Positions 25,756 to 33,771 of a stretch of 34,003 bases of DNA are shown piece after piece; position 1 is the first letter of the stretch, and every line of letters starts with the position of its first letter. The notes under the pieces were generated by a model, which saw only the letters and a program-made list of their open reading frames with translations, was not told where the DNA came from and made no database searches. Both the position numbers and the translations under genes were made by a program. The stretch is from an uncultured Sphingomonadales bacterium (GTDB lineage: Bacteria; Pseudomonadota; Alphaproteobacteria; Sphingomonadales; Sphingomonadaceae): assembly GCA_903839675.1 (NCBI GenBank), contig CAIMDB010000004.1:1-34003 (forward strand), read 5' to 3'.

Positions 25756-26184
25756 ATGGAACAACATAGCCCCACCCAGGGCTTTACCTTGATCGAGATG
25801 CTGGTCGTTCTTGCCATAGTCGGGCTCACCTCTGCACTTGCCTTTCCAGAAATGGACAGGGTGATGGAGAGCCTCCGCCTTAAGCACGCACGAGCAGACG
25901 TTGTTGCTACGGTCGCGGCAGCGCGTGCCGAGGCGCAGAGTAGTGGCATCCCTTCCTTGATCAAAATTGGATCGGGTGGAACGTCCATCATCCTAGGCGA
26001 CACCGCCCCTCATATGATTGCCCAAGGCATCAATTTAACAGGCAAACCGGACCAAATCCGCTTTTATCCCGATGGCAGCACGACCGGTGGTACGCTTCGC
26101 CTTGCCTCCTCCTTGCGCAGTTCAATCATCACGATCAGCCGAGAAACAGGCGCAGTTCAGGAAGTTGCCAATGAGGGGACCTGA
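25756..26184 (+). CDS. gspH: Minor pseudopilin GspH
   Basis: The true start is the ATG at 25756, giving 142 residues; longer readings run into gspG. A type IV pilin-like leader is cut after Gly9 (SPTQG/FTLIEMLVVLAIVGL) with Glu at +5. The rest (RADVVATVAAARAEAQSSG, ISRETGAVQEV) resembles the GspH/FimT C-terminal domain. It lies 7 nt after gspG and overlaps gspI by 14 bases. Identity as H rather than another minor pseudopilin rests on order and the FimT-like body. Confidence 0.9.
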   Translation: MEQHSPTQGFTLIEMLVVLAIVGLTSALAFPEMDRVMESLRLKHARADVVATVAAARAEAQSSGIPSLIKIGSGGTSIILGDTAPHMIAQGINLTGKPDQIRFYPDGSTTGGTLRLASSLRSSIITISRETGAVQEVANEGT

Positions 26185-26554
26185 CCCAAAACGGCAAAGT
26201 GAAAGCGGCTATGCCATCGCTGAGGCTTTAATCGCGCTCGCCATCATTGCCCTTATGACTGCGCTGGTCTTTCAGGCGATCACGCAACTCGGCTCGACGA
26301 CAATCCAGACCGGCGAGCGCCGCCATGCCTATCTCCTCGCCCGTTCGGTTATGGCGGGTGCGACGGTCTCAACTCAAAGTGCGCCAATGCCGCCAAAGGG
26401 CAGCGACAATGGCTTTACTTGGCGCATCACCTTCGCGCCCTACCGCTCTGAACTGGGAAGCGGCCTTGCGCTGGAGCAAGTCAGTGTGGTGATTGCTGAT
26501 GAAACGACTGGGCGGCCACTAGCCAAGCTCGACAGTCTTAAGATCAAGCCGTGA
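26171..26554 (+). CDS. gspI: Minor pseudopilin GspI
   Basis: The start is the ATG at 26171, within the end of gspH, giving 127 residues, a normal GspI length. The leader is cut after Gly13 (SESG/YAIAEALIALAIIALM) with Glu at +5; Tyr at +1 instead of Phe is unusual but tolerated in the family. The body has FTWRITFAPY, like the W-x-V/I core strand of T2SSI. GspI forms the pseudopilus tip complex with GspJ and GspK. The stop overlaps the gspJ GTG start (GTGA). Confidence 0.92.
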   Translation: MRGPDPKRQSESGYAIAEALIALAIIALMTALVFQAITQLGSTTIQTGERRHAYLLARSVMAGATVSTQSAPMPPKGSDNGFTWRITFAPYRSELGSGLALEQVSVVIADETTGRPLAKLDSLKIKP

Positions 26555-27246
26555 ACCTACGTAACACTCCTGTTGCGTCAAACCGGACGTGCGCTTCAGA
26601 TGCTGGCTTCACACTTGTTGAGACTTTGGTTAGCCTCGCGCTGTTCGGGCTGGTCGCAAGCCTCATTCTCGCGGCCTTGGGCACACAGACAGCAGCGCAA
26701 GCTTCTATTGAACGGCATGACCGCGACGTGGGCGACGTTGTACGTGCACAGGGCTTGCTTCGCGAGCGAATGGAACTCATGCGCCGCGAGATCAACCTCC
26801 TCGGCGGCGGATCGTTACTAACTTATGGAACGTCGAATGCATTTGACTTTGATGCTCCAATATTTGCCAGCGCTGGTCCGCACGCACTTTATCATTTCCG
26901 CATCGCGCTGAACTCAAAGCGCGAGTTAAGGCTGTACAGCACCCCTAATTTAGGGAGCGTGGATACACGTCTCCCAAGCACTGAGGATTGGCAGAGTGTG
27001 GTCCTGTTGACGCAAGTACAGGCGGTGCAGTTCGCCTATTATGGTCAGGATAAGATCACCGGCCGCGATGTTTGGCAGCAGAATTGGTTAGACCGCCCTC
27101 AGCTGCCCAAGCTGATCCGGCTCAAGTTGAGCTTTACCCCCGGCGATCGGCGCATCTGGCCAGTTTTGATGATCCGTCCTTGGTCAGGCTCTGGCGCGTC
27201 TTGCCTCGACCAAGCCAATCAATCCGATTGCGGAGAAGCACTTTGA
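26551..27246 (+). CDS. gspJ: Minor pseudopilin GspJ
   Basis: This 231-residue protein starts with GTG at 26551 in a GTGA overlap. It has a long leader cut after Gly19 (SDAG/FTLVETLVSLALFGLV) with Glu at +5. The body has the J-type features: a long helix with RERMELMRREINLLGG, ELRLYSTP, and the late VQFAYYGQDK and LPKLIRLKLSF segments. It is part of the I-J-K tip complex. The stop overlaps the next start as TTGA. Confidence 0.92.
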   Translation: MNLRNTPVASNRTCASDAGFTLVETLVSLALFGLVASLILAALGTQTAAQASIERHDRDVGDVVRAQGLLRERMELMRREINLLGGGSLLTYGTSNAFDFDAPIFASAGPHALYHFRIALNSKRELRLYSTPNLGSVDTRLPSTEDWQSVVLLTQVQAVQFAYYGQDKITGRDVWQQNWLDRPQLPKLIRLKLSFTPGDRRIWPVLMIRPWSGSGASCLDQANQSDCGEAL

Positions 27247-28244
27247 ACATCGCAGAGCTTTTGAGCGTCGACATGAAGACGGTAATGCGTTGGCTGCGCA
27301 GTGGCTTCCATTGGTGGCTCGATGAGATGGCGGCCATGCTGCCAGCAATGTTTGATCCCCGACGAAAACGGCTTTTGGAGTATAGTCGATACGAAGCCGA
27401 CGGCAAAATTGACGCCGCAAGTGGCAAAGCGGGCGCAACGATTATCATTACCAAAAGCTCCTGCCATTTCCGACACCTGCAGATGCCACGGATGTCCGTG
27501 ACTGACATCCGCTCGATGGTTGAGCTCGATATTGAGCGCATAATGCCACTAACGGCGGACAGCATCGTTTTCGACTTGATCATAGGGAAGCCTCTTGCGG
27601 ACGGAAAGACGCTACCTGTAGACATTGCGGCCCTGCCGCTTTCCCTCGCCCTTGACGTTGCGGCGACCGCCGTCGAATTGGGGCTTACCCCTCGATGCGT
27701 CGGCTTAATGGATGTTGACGAACACCATCTCGAATTTGACTTTGCGCCTGCGATGCGTGCGGCAGGCATCTTGCCGTCGCGGCCGAATGCCACCGGCAGA
27801 TGGTGGACGGCAGTGGCGTTGCTCGTTTTGTGTAACATCGGCACGCTTGTTTTGCATGACCAACAACGTGTAAGCCAGCTTAAAGATCTGGTGGAGGCGC
27901 AGTCCATTGGATTGAATGCCGTTAAGCGGGTCGAAAATCGCCTCCGCGAAAATGCCAATTTACTCACATCGCTGGAAGATCGACGCGAAAGCCAGCAGCC
28001 AGAGCGCCTCTTGAGCACTCTTGGTAAGACCTTGCCAACGCAAGCATGGATCGAACGACTTTCGTGGGGTGGTGGCGAGCTTCGCCTTTCGGGTTATGCA
28101 GCCAAAGAGGTCGACGTCGTTGCCGCCTTTAAAACGGCGCCCGGCCTGACCCGCGTCCGCGCCAGCCAGGCCGAAACAATGGCAGATACTCGAGCTGGCA
28201 AACCTTTTGACATCACTGCCCAAATCAAGGCGAAAGCGCTATGA
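27243..28244 (+). CDS. gspL: Type II secretion protein GspL (compact, PilN-like)
   Basis: I choose the TTG at 27243 (333 residues): GGAG stands 7 nt upstream and TTGA overlaps the gspJ stop, matching the operon's style. The ATG at 27273 is the alternative. The cytoplasmic part (1-185) is shorter than the actin-like domain of classical GspL of about 400 residues, and includes RLLEYSRYEADG and DIRSMVELDIERIMPL. One membrane helix follows (about 187-205), then a coiled coil (206-250) and a C-terminal ferredoxin-like domain (LPTQAWIERLSWGGGELRLS), as in GspL/PilN. GspL links the ATPase to the periplasmic parts. Confidence 0.88.
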   Translation: MNIAELLSVDMKTVMRWLRSGFHWWLDEMAAMLPAMFDPRRKRLLEYSRYEADGKIDAASGKAGATIIITKSSCHFRHLQMPRMSVTDIRSMVELDIERIMPLTADSIVFDLIIGKPLADGKTLPVDIAALPLSLALDVAATAVELGLTPRCVGLMDVDEHHLEFDFAPAMRAAGILPSRPNATGRWWTAVALLVLCNIGTLVLHDQQRVSQLKDLVEAQSIGLNAVKRVENRLRENANLLTSLEDRRESQQPERLLSTLGKTLPTQAWIERLSWGGGELRLSGYAAKEVDVVAAFKTAPGLTRVRASQAETMADTRAGKPFDITAQIKAKAL

Positions 28245-28786
28245 TCATGTTGGCTGAACGAGGGAGCCGCTTCGCAGCAATCGCAATCCTGATCGGGATC
28301 ATCGCCGCAATCATGGGCTTATTCATATATCCGATCACGATGGGTTTTTCTGACCGCGCGGGCCGCTTCACAGAACTGTTGGCAACCTACCAATCAAATA
28401 GCGCACGCATCGATAGCTTGCCTGAACTTAGCCGCGAGGCGGAACGACAGTCTAAACTCCTATCGTCGCTCTTAATCGCCGCTCCTGATCAGGAGCAGGC
28501 TGGAGAGACGCTCCGAGAGCAGATCGAGAATGCGGTCGAAGCCATCAAAGGAGAAGTTCGCGCATCAGAAGTTCTGGCCGGAGAGGGCGGCTGGGCTCGG
28601 GCAGCCGTTGCGTGTCGAATATCCCATTCACAACTGGCCGCCCTCCTGACCGAGCTCCAGCGACAAAGGCCCTTCATCGTCGTCGAAGCAGTGTCGGTCA
28701 CCGCCGAAGGCGCGCTCAACAATTATCAATTGGATGAACTTGATGTCAGAATTGAAACTTCGGCTCCCTTTACCCTGGCCCAATAG
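28241..28786 (+). CDS. gspM: Type II secretion protein GspM
   Basis: The 181-residue product has a short cytoplasmic N terminus, a membrane helix (about 11-30, FAAIAILIGIIAAIMGLFIY), a coiled-coil stretch (about 38-72) and a C-terminal ferredoxin-like domain (ACRISHSQLAALLTELQRQR, LDELDVRIETSAP), the plan of GspM (T2SSM_II type). It pairs with GspL in the inner-membrane platform. The ATG is in an ATGA overlap with gspL, and its end overlaps the next gene by about 44 bases. Confidence 0.9.
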   Translation: MIMLAERGSRFAAIAILIGIIAAIMGLFIYPITMGFSDRAGRFTELLATYQSNSARIDSLPELSREAERQSKLLSSLLIAAPDQEQAGETLREQIENAVEAIKGEVRASEVLAGEGGWARAAVACRISHSQLAALLTELQRQRPFIVVEAVSVTAEGALNNYQLDELDVRIETSAPFTLAQ

Positions 28787-29273
28787 GGAAAACGGGGCTC
28801 TGCTTCCGGCGATCTGCAGCGGCGCATTAGTTTTAGGCATGGGTGTGCAATTGCTAGCACCCCCTGCTCCCGATTTGCCGTTATCGGTTGGAAAACATCG
28901 GGCGACACTAAAGGCACTTCCGCCCGTCACGGTTGCGAGCGGTGCCATGGCGACAGTTGGGCCGTCGCTATTTGCCCCGACCCGGGTCGTTGCCACAGCG
29001 GACGCTGAACAAGCCGTCGCGATGGGCCCACTCGACGGCGCTTATGTGACAGGGGCGGTCCGGGTCGGCGCACAGAACAGGATATTCCTCCAAGACGAGA
29101 ACCGCCGCTTGCTGAAACTTGCGCCGGGCCAATCATATCGAGGCTGGCAGCTGTTGGAGATCAGAGCAGATAGCGCCCGCTTCAGGAAAGACGGTAAGGC
29201 CGCCACCGTCAATTTCGGCTTATCCCCCGCATCAGCCCTCGGGGACCTATCGACGAACGAGGATAACCAGTGA
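28743..29273 (+). CDS. GspC/GspN-like inner-membrane protein with HR-type domain, no PDZ
   Basis: The start at the ATG at 28743 has GGA 8 nt upstream; an ATG at 28734 lacks a site. The product is about 176 residues: one membrane anchor (about 19-39), a Pro/Ala linker, and a small domain (about 95-160, YVTGAVRVGAQNRIFLQDEN, then APGQSYRGWQLLEIRADSARF) resembling the homology region of GspC, which contacts the secretin N0 domain. Classical GspC is longer and has a C-terminal PDZ domain, which is missing here. It may be a short GspC or the GspN of some proteobacteria. Placement directly before gspD (GTGA overlap) supports the secretin-contact role. Confidence 0.75.
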   Translation: MSELKLRLPLPWPNRENGALLPAICSGALVLGMGVQLLAPPAPDLPLSVGKHRATLKALPPVTVASGAMATVGPSLFAPTRVVATADAEQAVAMGPLDGAYVTGAVRVGAQNRIFLQDENRRLLKLAPGQSYRGWQLLEIRADSARFRKDGKAATVNFGLSPASALGDLSTNEDNQ

Positions 29274-31315
29274 AACAAAAGAAATTCATGCTTACCAGCG
29301 CCACGACGCTGTTGTTTGCTTCGGTCAGCAGCTGTGCGCCTAAGGTCGTCCTGCCCATCCAACCGCCTCCAGAGGCGCCGCAAGTTGCGCCTCAGGCAGG
29401 CGATAAAGAGGTGACAAGCGTCCTTGTGGGCGGTGAAACCGCGTTACCCTCTGCACCCAGCGCCAAACGCAAAGCAGACTCAGCCGGAAACATTGAGTTG
29501 AATATTCCCGGGGTTGATGTGCGCACACTTGCTCAGATCGTGCTCCGCGACACACTTAAAATCCCCTATTCTGTTGCCGTCAGTGGCGAAGTCTCTCTAA
29601 GCCTTGCAACAGCTGGCCCAGTCACCCGCACACGATTGCTTGAGCTTTTCGAGGCGACACTCAAGAGTGCCGATCTGGCGATGGTTTGGCAGGGCTCCGG
29701 TTACAGGATCATGCCAGTCAGTGAAGCTGAAGCTTCCGGCACGACCTTCCTTGCCGAAAAAGGCTTCGGCACGGAAATTGTTAGCCTCCAATTTGTGAGT
29801 TCAGAGGAACTTCGCAAATTGCTCGACACGGTCGTTCCGGGCATTGTGCAGTCAACTGACGCTGATCGCAACGTCCTCACTATTGCCGGAACCGCGGGCC
29901 AGCGCAGGAGCGCGAGAGACATCATCGCGCAGTTCGACGTCAACTGGCTGCGCAGCATGTCATTCGCACTCATGGTTCCAAAGAGAACGGACAGTCGCCT
30001 TATCGTTCCTGAACTCGACAAGCTCATCAATGCTGCGGATGCGCCCACACGCGGCCTTGTGCGGTTAATCGCAATGGATCAGTTAAACGGCATTATCGCT
30101 GTGAGTGCGCAACGCCAATATCTTGAAGATGTCCGGCGTTGGGTCGAAATTCTGGATCGCGAAGGCACCAACAATGAAGCCCGCCTGTTCGTCTATCGCG
30201 TCCAAAACAGCCGCGCGTCTGAACTGGTGAAGACAATTAACAGCGCATTTGGCATCAGCGCCAACCGTAATGACAGAGCATCTGAAACCGATGGCAGCCT
30301 CTCGAAAATAGGCAATGAAGCCAGTACCAGCCCGGCGCCTGCGTCTCGCGACAGCACATCAGGTGCAAGCCGAAATGGATCTGGCACTGGCCCGAGCGAC
30401 AAGGGCGACGGCGGCATGCGCGTCCGGGTATCAAGTGATGAGGTTAACAACGCTGTGGTTGTCTTTAGTTCGCCACACGATTATTCAATTGTGGAAGACG
30501 CATTGAGGAAACTTGATGTCGTGCCTATTCAAGTTTTGATCGAAGCTGCCATCACCGAAGTCGCGCTTACAGATGATCTGCGTTATGGAGTTCAATGGAA
30601 TTTCCAAACCGGTGACAGCAACTTTGCGCTAAGCCAAGCCACAGATGGCAGCCCGTCTCGCATTCTGCCTGGCTTTTCCTATTTTTATTCAAATGCCAAG
30701 GACATTAGTGCGACACTTAACGCACTGGAAGAGCGGACAAACATCAAAGTCGTCTCGGCGCCAAAGCTTTTGGTTCTCAACAATCAGACGGCCTCACTTC
30801 AGGTTGGCGATCAGGTCCCCGTATCGACCCAGTCGGCGGTCAGTACACAAGGGGGCAGCGCCCCAATCGTCAATTCCGTCGAATATCGGGACACCGGCGT
30901 CATCCTCAAAATCACACCCCGGGTAAACGCAAGCGGCACTGTATTGCTGGATGTAGCACAGGAAGTCAGCGACGTGGCTCAGACACGAACATCGACTATC
31001 AATTCACCTACAATCTCAACCCGGCGGGTGTCGACCTCAGTAGCGGTACAGGATGGCCAAGTCATCGCACTTGGTGGCCTTTTCCGAGACTCAAATAGCT
31101 TCGGGAAGAATGGGATACCGTTGATTTCGCGCATCCCTATTCTGGGAAGCCTATTATTTGGAAACGGTCTCAGAACTCAAAATCGCACCGAATTAATCGT
31201 GCTGATCAAAGCGCATGTGCTCCGCACACCTAGCGATCTGCACGACGTAACTGAAGAGTTGCGGAGCAAAATCCGAAGCATCGAACCGTTCAAGACCAAA
31301 GGTCGCATGCCATGA
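29270..31315 (+). CDS. gspD: Type II secretion secretin GspD (probable lipoprotein)
   Basis: This 681-residue protein forms the outer-membrane gate. It starts with GTG at 29270 (GAGG 7 nt upstream, GTGA overlap). The signal peptide ends in a lipobox-like VSSC with Cys22, so it may be lipidated. N0 spans about 75-150, N1 about 165-225, N2 about 228-295, N3 about 303-418 with a Ser/Gly/Asp-rich insert at about 332-382. The secretin domain follows (about 420-655) with VPVSTQSAVSTQGG, VEYRDTGVILKITPRV and IPLISRIPILGSLLFG. The C-terminal tail is short and charged. Length is normal for GspD (about 650-700). A lipobox and no visible pilotin gene suggest self-piloting, as in HxcQ-type liposecretins. 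Confidence 0.96.
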   Translation: MKQKKFMLTSATTLLFASVSSCAPKVVLPIQPPPEAPQVAPQAGDKEVTSVLVGGETALPSAPSAKRKADSAGNIELNIPGVDVRTLAQIVLRDTLKIPYSVAVSGEVSLSLATAGPVTRTRLLELFEATLKSADLAMVWQGSGYRIMPVSEAEASGTTFLAEKGFGTEIVSLQFVSSEELRKLLDTVVPGIVQSTDADRNVLTIAGTAGQRRSARDIIAQFDVNWLRSMSFALMVPKRTDSRLIVPELDKLINAADAPTRGLVRLIAMDQLNGIIAVSAQRQYLEDVRRWVEILDREGTNNEARLFVYRVQNSRASELVKTINSAFGISANRNDRASETDGSLSKIGNEASTSPAPASRDSTSGASRNGSGTGPSDKGDGGMRVRVSSDEVNNAVVVFSSPHDYSIVEDALRKLDVVPIQVLIEAAITEVALTDDLRYGVQWNFQTGDSNFALSQATDGSPSRILPGFSYFYSNAKDISATLNALEERTNIKVVSAPKLLVLNNQTASLQVGDQVPVSTQSAVSTQGGSAPIVNSVEYRDTGVILKITPRVNASGTVLLDVAQEVSDVAQTRTSTINSPTISTRRVSTSVAVQDGQVIALGGLFRDSNSFGKNGIPLISRIPILGSLLFGNGLRTQNRTELIVLIKAHVLRTPSDLHDVTEELRSKIRSIEPFKTKGRMP

Positions 31316-32157
31316 GAGAACGACACGGCGAAGACGGCTATGCTATGGTCGCGGCAGTGGCCGGCATTGCGGTTATGGCCATGATCGCAGCGACATTGGT
31401 TCAGTTCACCAACCAGTCTGTCAACACCTTCGCCGCAGAGACGGGACGCACACAGGCATTGGCAGCGACAGATGCGGGCGTGTATATCGCCCTTGGAGGC
31501 ATGTTACGACAAGCTTCAAGGGGGGGACTTATAGGTGGACAAGTTCATCGCTTCCGTTTCGCCACGGCTACCATAGAGATCCGGGTCGAGGATGAGCGCG
31601 GAAAGATTATGCTCAATCGCATCGATGAGGAGAATATCGTCTGGCTACTCGAAGCCCTCGGTGTTCAAGGGGATCGGTTGGCAGTTGCCCGCGATTCCTT
31701 CCTTGACTGGATTGATCAGGATGAAATTGAACGTCCGGATGGCGGTGAATCGGATTACTATGCGCCGCGTGGGATAAAGCCGCGGAATGACGGGCCGCAT
31801 ACCATCGATGAAATGGCAGAAATTCGGGGGTTCACGCCGAGTTTAGTCGACCGGTTCCGCCAACTTTCGACCGTCGATTCCGGCAATTTCGCGTTTGATC
31901 CGCGCTTTGCAGATCCCCTTTCGATCGCTGTGATGACAGATGGTCAGTTTGACTCCCCCGCGATACTGGAGCGTAAGCGCGAGCTGGCCGGTCAGCGCAC
32001 CGCAATCTCGTTAGACAGTGTGAACGACATGACAGGGCGCGTAGTCACTATCGTGGCAACAGCAAAAATCGACAATGGAGGTACAGCAACACGCCGTGTC
32101 ATTGTTGAACTCACCGGATCATCTAGAGCGCCTTATGTAATCCGATCAGCCAGTTGA
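31312..32157 (+). CDS. gspK: Minor pseudopilin GspK
   Basis: The 281-residue protein caps the pseudopilus. The leader is cut after Gly9 (GEDG/YAMVAAVAGIAVMAMI) and position +5 is Ala, not Glu, the known peculiarity of GspK. The large globular part has the typical IEIRVEDERGKIMLNRIDEENI, FLDWIDQDEIERPDG and YYAPRGIKPRNDGP, the latter in the calcium-binding region, plus TIDEMAEIRGF. It begins in an ATGA overlap with gspD and ends the operon; in most clusters gspK comes directly after gspJ, so it has been moved here. Confidence 0.95.
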   Translation: MRERHGEDGYAMVAAVAGIAVMAMIAATLVQFTNQSVNTFAAETGRTQALAATDAGVYIALGGMLRQASRGGLIGGQVHRFRFATATIEIRVEDERGKIMLNRIDEENIVWLLEALGVQGDRLAVARDSFLDWIDQDEIERPDGGESDYYAPRGIKPRNDGPHTIDEMAEIRGFTPSLVDRFRQLSTVDSGNFAFDPRFADPLSIAVMTDGQFDSPAILERKRELAGQRTAISLDSVNDMTGRVVTIVATAKIDNGGTATRRVIVELTGSSRAPYVIRSAS

Positions 32158-32260
32158 ACGGCAGCCCCTAACCTGCTCACAAACAGCCAACGACGGAAGT
32201 TCACGCGCAGATATCCCCTCGCGACGCAGTAACATAGTCAACGAGGAGGCCGCCTCGAGG

Positions 32261-32980
32261 TTATTCGCTAAGGCCAATACCCCATGGCGCAAAAGTTACA
32301 GGTGGACGCGCCGATACTGTGCGTTGCGACGGTGATGCCCTGGCGCTGGGTACCGCTGCTGCCAGAGTCGTCGCATCAAACCCGAGATCCTCCGGGCCTG
32401 ACCGCTGCCGCGCTATCGCGCCTCGGCTATAGCCGGCAAATTGGCTATCCGGCAAACGGTAGAAAATATGCGCGCCGATACGCGTCACACGATATAATTT
32501 CGACGCCCAGCCCGGCATCACATAATTGGCGTGGTAATTTATCGCGCCATCGACATGAGGGGGCAACTCTCCATTAAGCGCCTTTAGTGCAATTTTGCGG
32601 GCATCATCTAGAATTCTGGCCGGTAAACGTCGGCGCATTGCGCCATCACAAGTGAAGGTGAACTGGCAACCGGTTCTGCGCTGAGATCCTTGGAAAACCA
32701 CATCGCACACACTCTTTGGATATGCGGGATGCTGCGTTCGGTTCAACACAACCTCCGCCACGGCTTCTTTCCCTGTCCGGGGTTCATGACCCGCTTCATA
32801 GGCAATAGCGAGCGTCAAACAGCGCACTGCGGCTTCTGTAGACCCCTGCAAGATCGGATCAGCAGCATCGCTTTGGGCCCACGCCGTCGCGCTGATACTC
32901 AGAAATGCCAGCAGACCAGAAACGGAGAGAACGATGCGGCGAATGCGCTGTCCGCCATGCGAGAGAAACTTCATCGTCAT
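32261..32980 (-). CDS. SleB-type cell-wall hydrolase
   Basis: The 239-residue product has a signal peptide (cut near ATAWAQ, residue 36) and one Hydrolase_2/SleB domain (about 52-175). Family motifs are AIAYEAGHEP with the presumed catalytic Glu62, GKEAVAEVVLNR, YPKSVCDVVFQGS, CQFTFTCDG and INYHANYVMPGWA. Such enzymes cleave peptidoglycan glycan strands. In alphaproteobacteria this family is common as a housekeeping wall enzyme. The C-terminal 65 residues are low-complexity and unassigned. ATGs at 32980 and 32974 are both possible starts. It is convergent with gspK; help in opening the wall for the T2SS is conceivable but only an inference from position. Confidence 0.9.
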   Translation of the reverse strand: MTMKFLSHGGQRIRRIVLSVSGLLAFLSISATAWAQSDAADPILQGSTEAAVRCLTLAIAYEAGHEPRTGKEAVAEVVLNRTQHPAYPKSVCDVVFQGSQRRTGCQFTFTCDGAMRRRLPARILDDARKIALKALNGELPPHVDGAINYHANYVMPGWASKLYRVTRIGAHIFYRLPDSQFAGYSRGAIARQRSGPEDLGFDATTLAAAVPSARASPSQRTVSARPPVTFAPWGIGLSE

Positions 32981-33038
32981 ACTATCAGTGCTTTAGACCA
33001 TAAATGCGACAGGTATTAGTCAATATCCACCCTAACTC

Positions 33039-33052
33039 GTGATAATTGTCAC
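33039..33052. promoter_or_regulatory. CRP-like palindrome GTGA-N6-TCAC
   Basis: The sequence CGTGATAATTGTCACA (33038-33053) matches the CRP consensus TGTGA-N6-TCACA at 9 of 10 fixed positions and is a near-perfect 14-bp dyad. It lies between the divergent hydrolase and unknown gene, just before a plus-strand TATAGT (33055-33060), and could regulate either. Confidence 0.5.
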
Positions 33053-33108
33053 ACTATAGTCACCGGCAGATTTTAGCCAAGAATGACTTTGAAAAGATGG
33101 GTCCCTGC

Positions 33109-33657
33109 ATGTTGTTGAACCGACTTCGTTTTGTGCTGATGTCCTCTATCATGTCTACATCGTGCGTACCGACCCTCAACGCGATGGTGGTTTCCGCTCC
33201 CTTAAAAGAGACCGCGCAGTTACCAAACCGCTTGCTTGCGTGCAGGCTTGGCCATGCCACCAATCTTGACCCAAACAAGAACCAGCGCTCTGACGAAGTG
33301 ACGTTTGATAGCTATCATGAATTCAGCCTGCTTTTGCCGGCCGGACCCACACGAACGACGCCGCCGCCAGACGCGACCGAGCCGCCTGAGCCTGTAAATA
33401 GCGCGACACGCGTCGCCCGCGACCCAGATGGATTGACCAAACGGACACAGCCCGGTTTCGAACGTGTTATTGACCTATGGCCAGAGCGCGTCGAAATGAC
33501 CAAGGTCATAAATCAGTCGCTTATCAAACTCATCGTTGTCAGTGATATTGATGTTGCTGCGGGAACGGCCAGAATGTTTATGACTGACGCTAGTGATCTG
33601 ACGACATTTGACTTTGCCTCTACCTATCTTGGTGACTGTACAATCGCGAGTAGCTGA
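33109..33657 (+). CDS. Unknown secreted protein
   Basis: I place the start at the ATG at 33109 (182 residues), which gives a signal-peptide-like N terminus (MLLNRLRFVLMSSIMSTSCV). An ATG at 33097 and a TTG at 33046 are in-frame alternatives. The mature chain has LLACRLGHATNLDPNKNQ, a Pro/Thr-rich middle (PTRTTPPPDATEPPEP), and a C-terminal part with VIDLWPERVEMTKVIN, LIKLIVVSDIDVAAGTARMF and a final GDCTIASS. Two Cys, one near each end of the mature chain, might pair. I do not recognise a family. It is divergent from the SleB-type gene and ends about 115 bases before the transposase start. Confidence 0.65.
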   Translation: MLLNRLRFVLMSSIMSTSCVPTLNAMVVSAPLKETAQLPNRLLACRLGHATNLDPNKNQRSDEVTFDSYHEFSLLLPAGPTRTTPPPDATEPPEPVNSATRVARDPDGLTKRTQPGFERVIDLWPERVEMTKVINQSLIKLIVVSDIDVAAGTARMFMTDASDLTTFDFASTYLGDCTIASS

Positions 33658-33771
33658 GGGGTATTGGAAGTCGGCCGCACGGGGCTATTATATCCGAATA
33701 GCCGCTGAGCGGGTCTTGTCAGACCAAACGCACCGGTTGGGCGAGAGCGCGTAATCGGCTAAGTCTGCGCC
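33658..33771. other. Junction between chromosomal gene and IS element
   Basis: No gene here. A weak hairpin GGCTATT/AATAGCC (33683-33703) follows the unknown gene. From about 33711 the sequence GGGTCTTGTCAGACCAAACG, with an internal GGTCT/AGACC dyad, is a candidate left terminal repeat of the IS6 element. The opposite end lies outside the window, so this cannot be confirmed here. Confidence 0.35.

Noticed and set aside
27134-28018. Minus-strand open frame of 294 codons opposite gspJ/gspL
   Set aside because: Composition is Ser/Arg-rich and without motifs, and it lies opposite two well-supported T2SS genes.
32225-32270. Small CGAGG/CCTCG hairpin between gspK and the hydrolase gene as a bidirectional terminator
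   Set aside because: Only five base pairs and no T tract on either strand.
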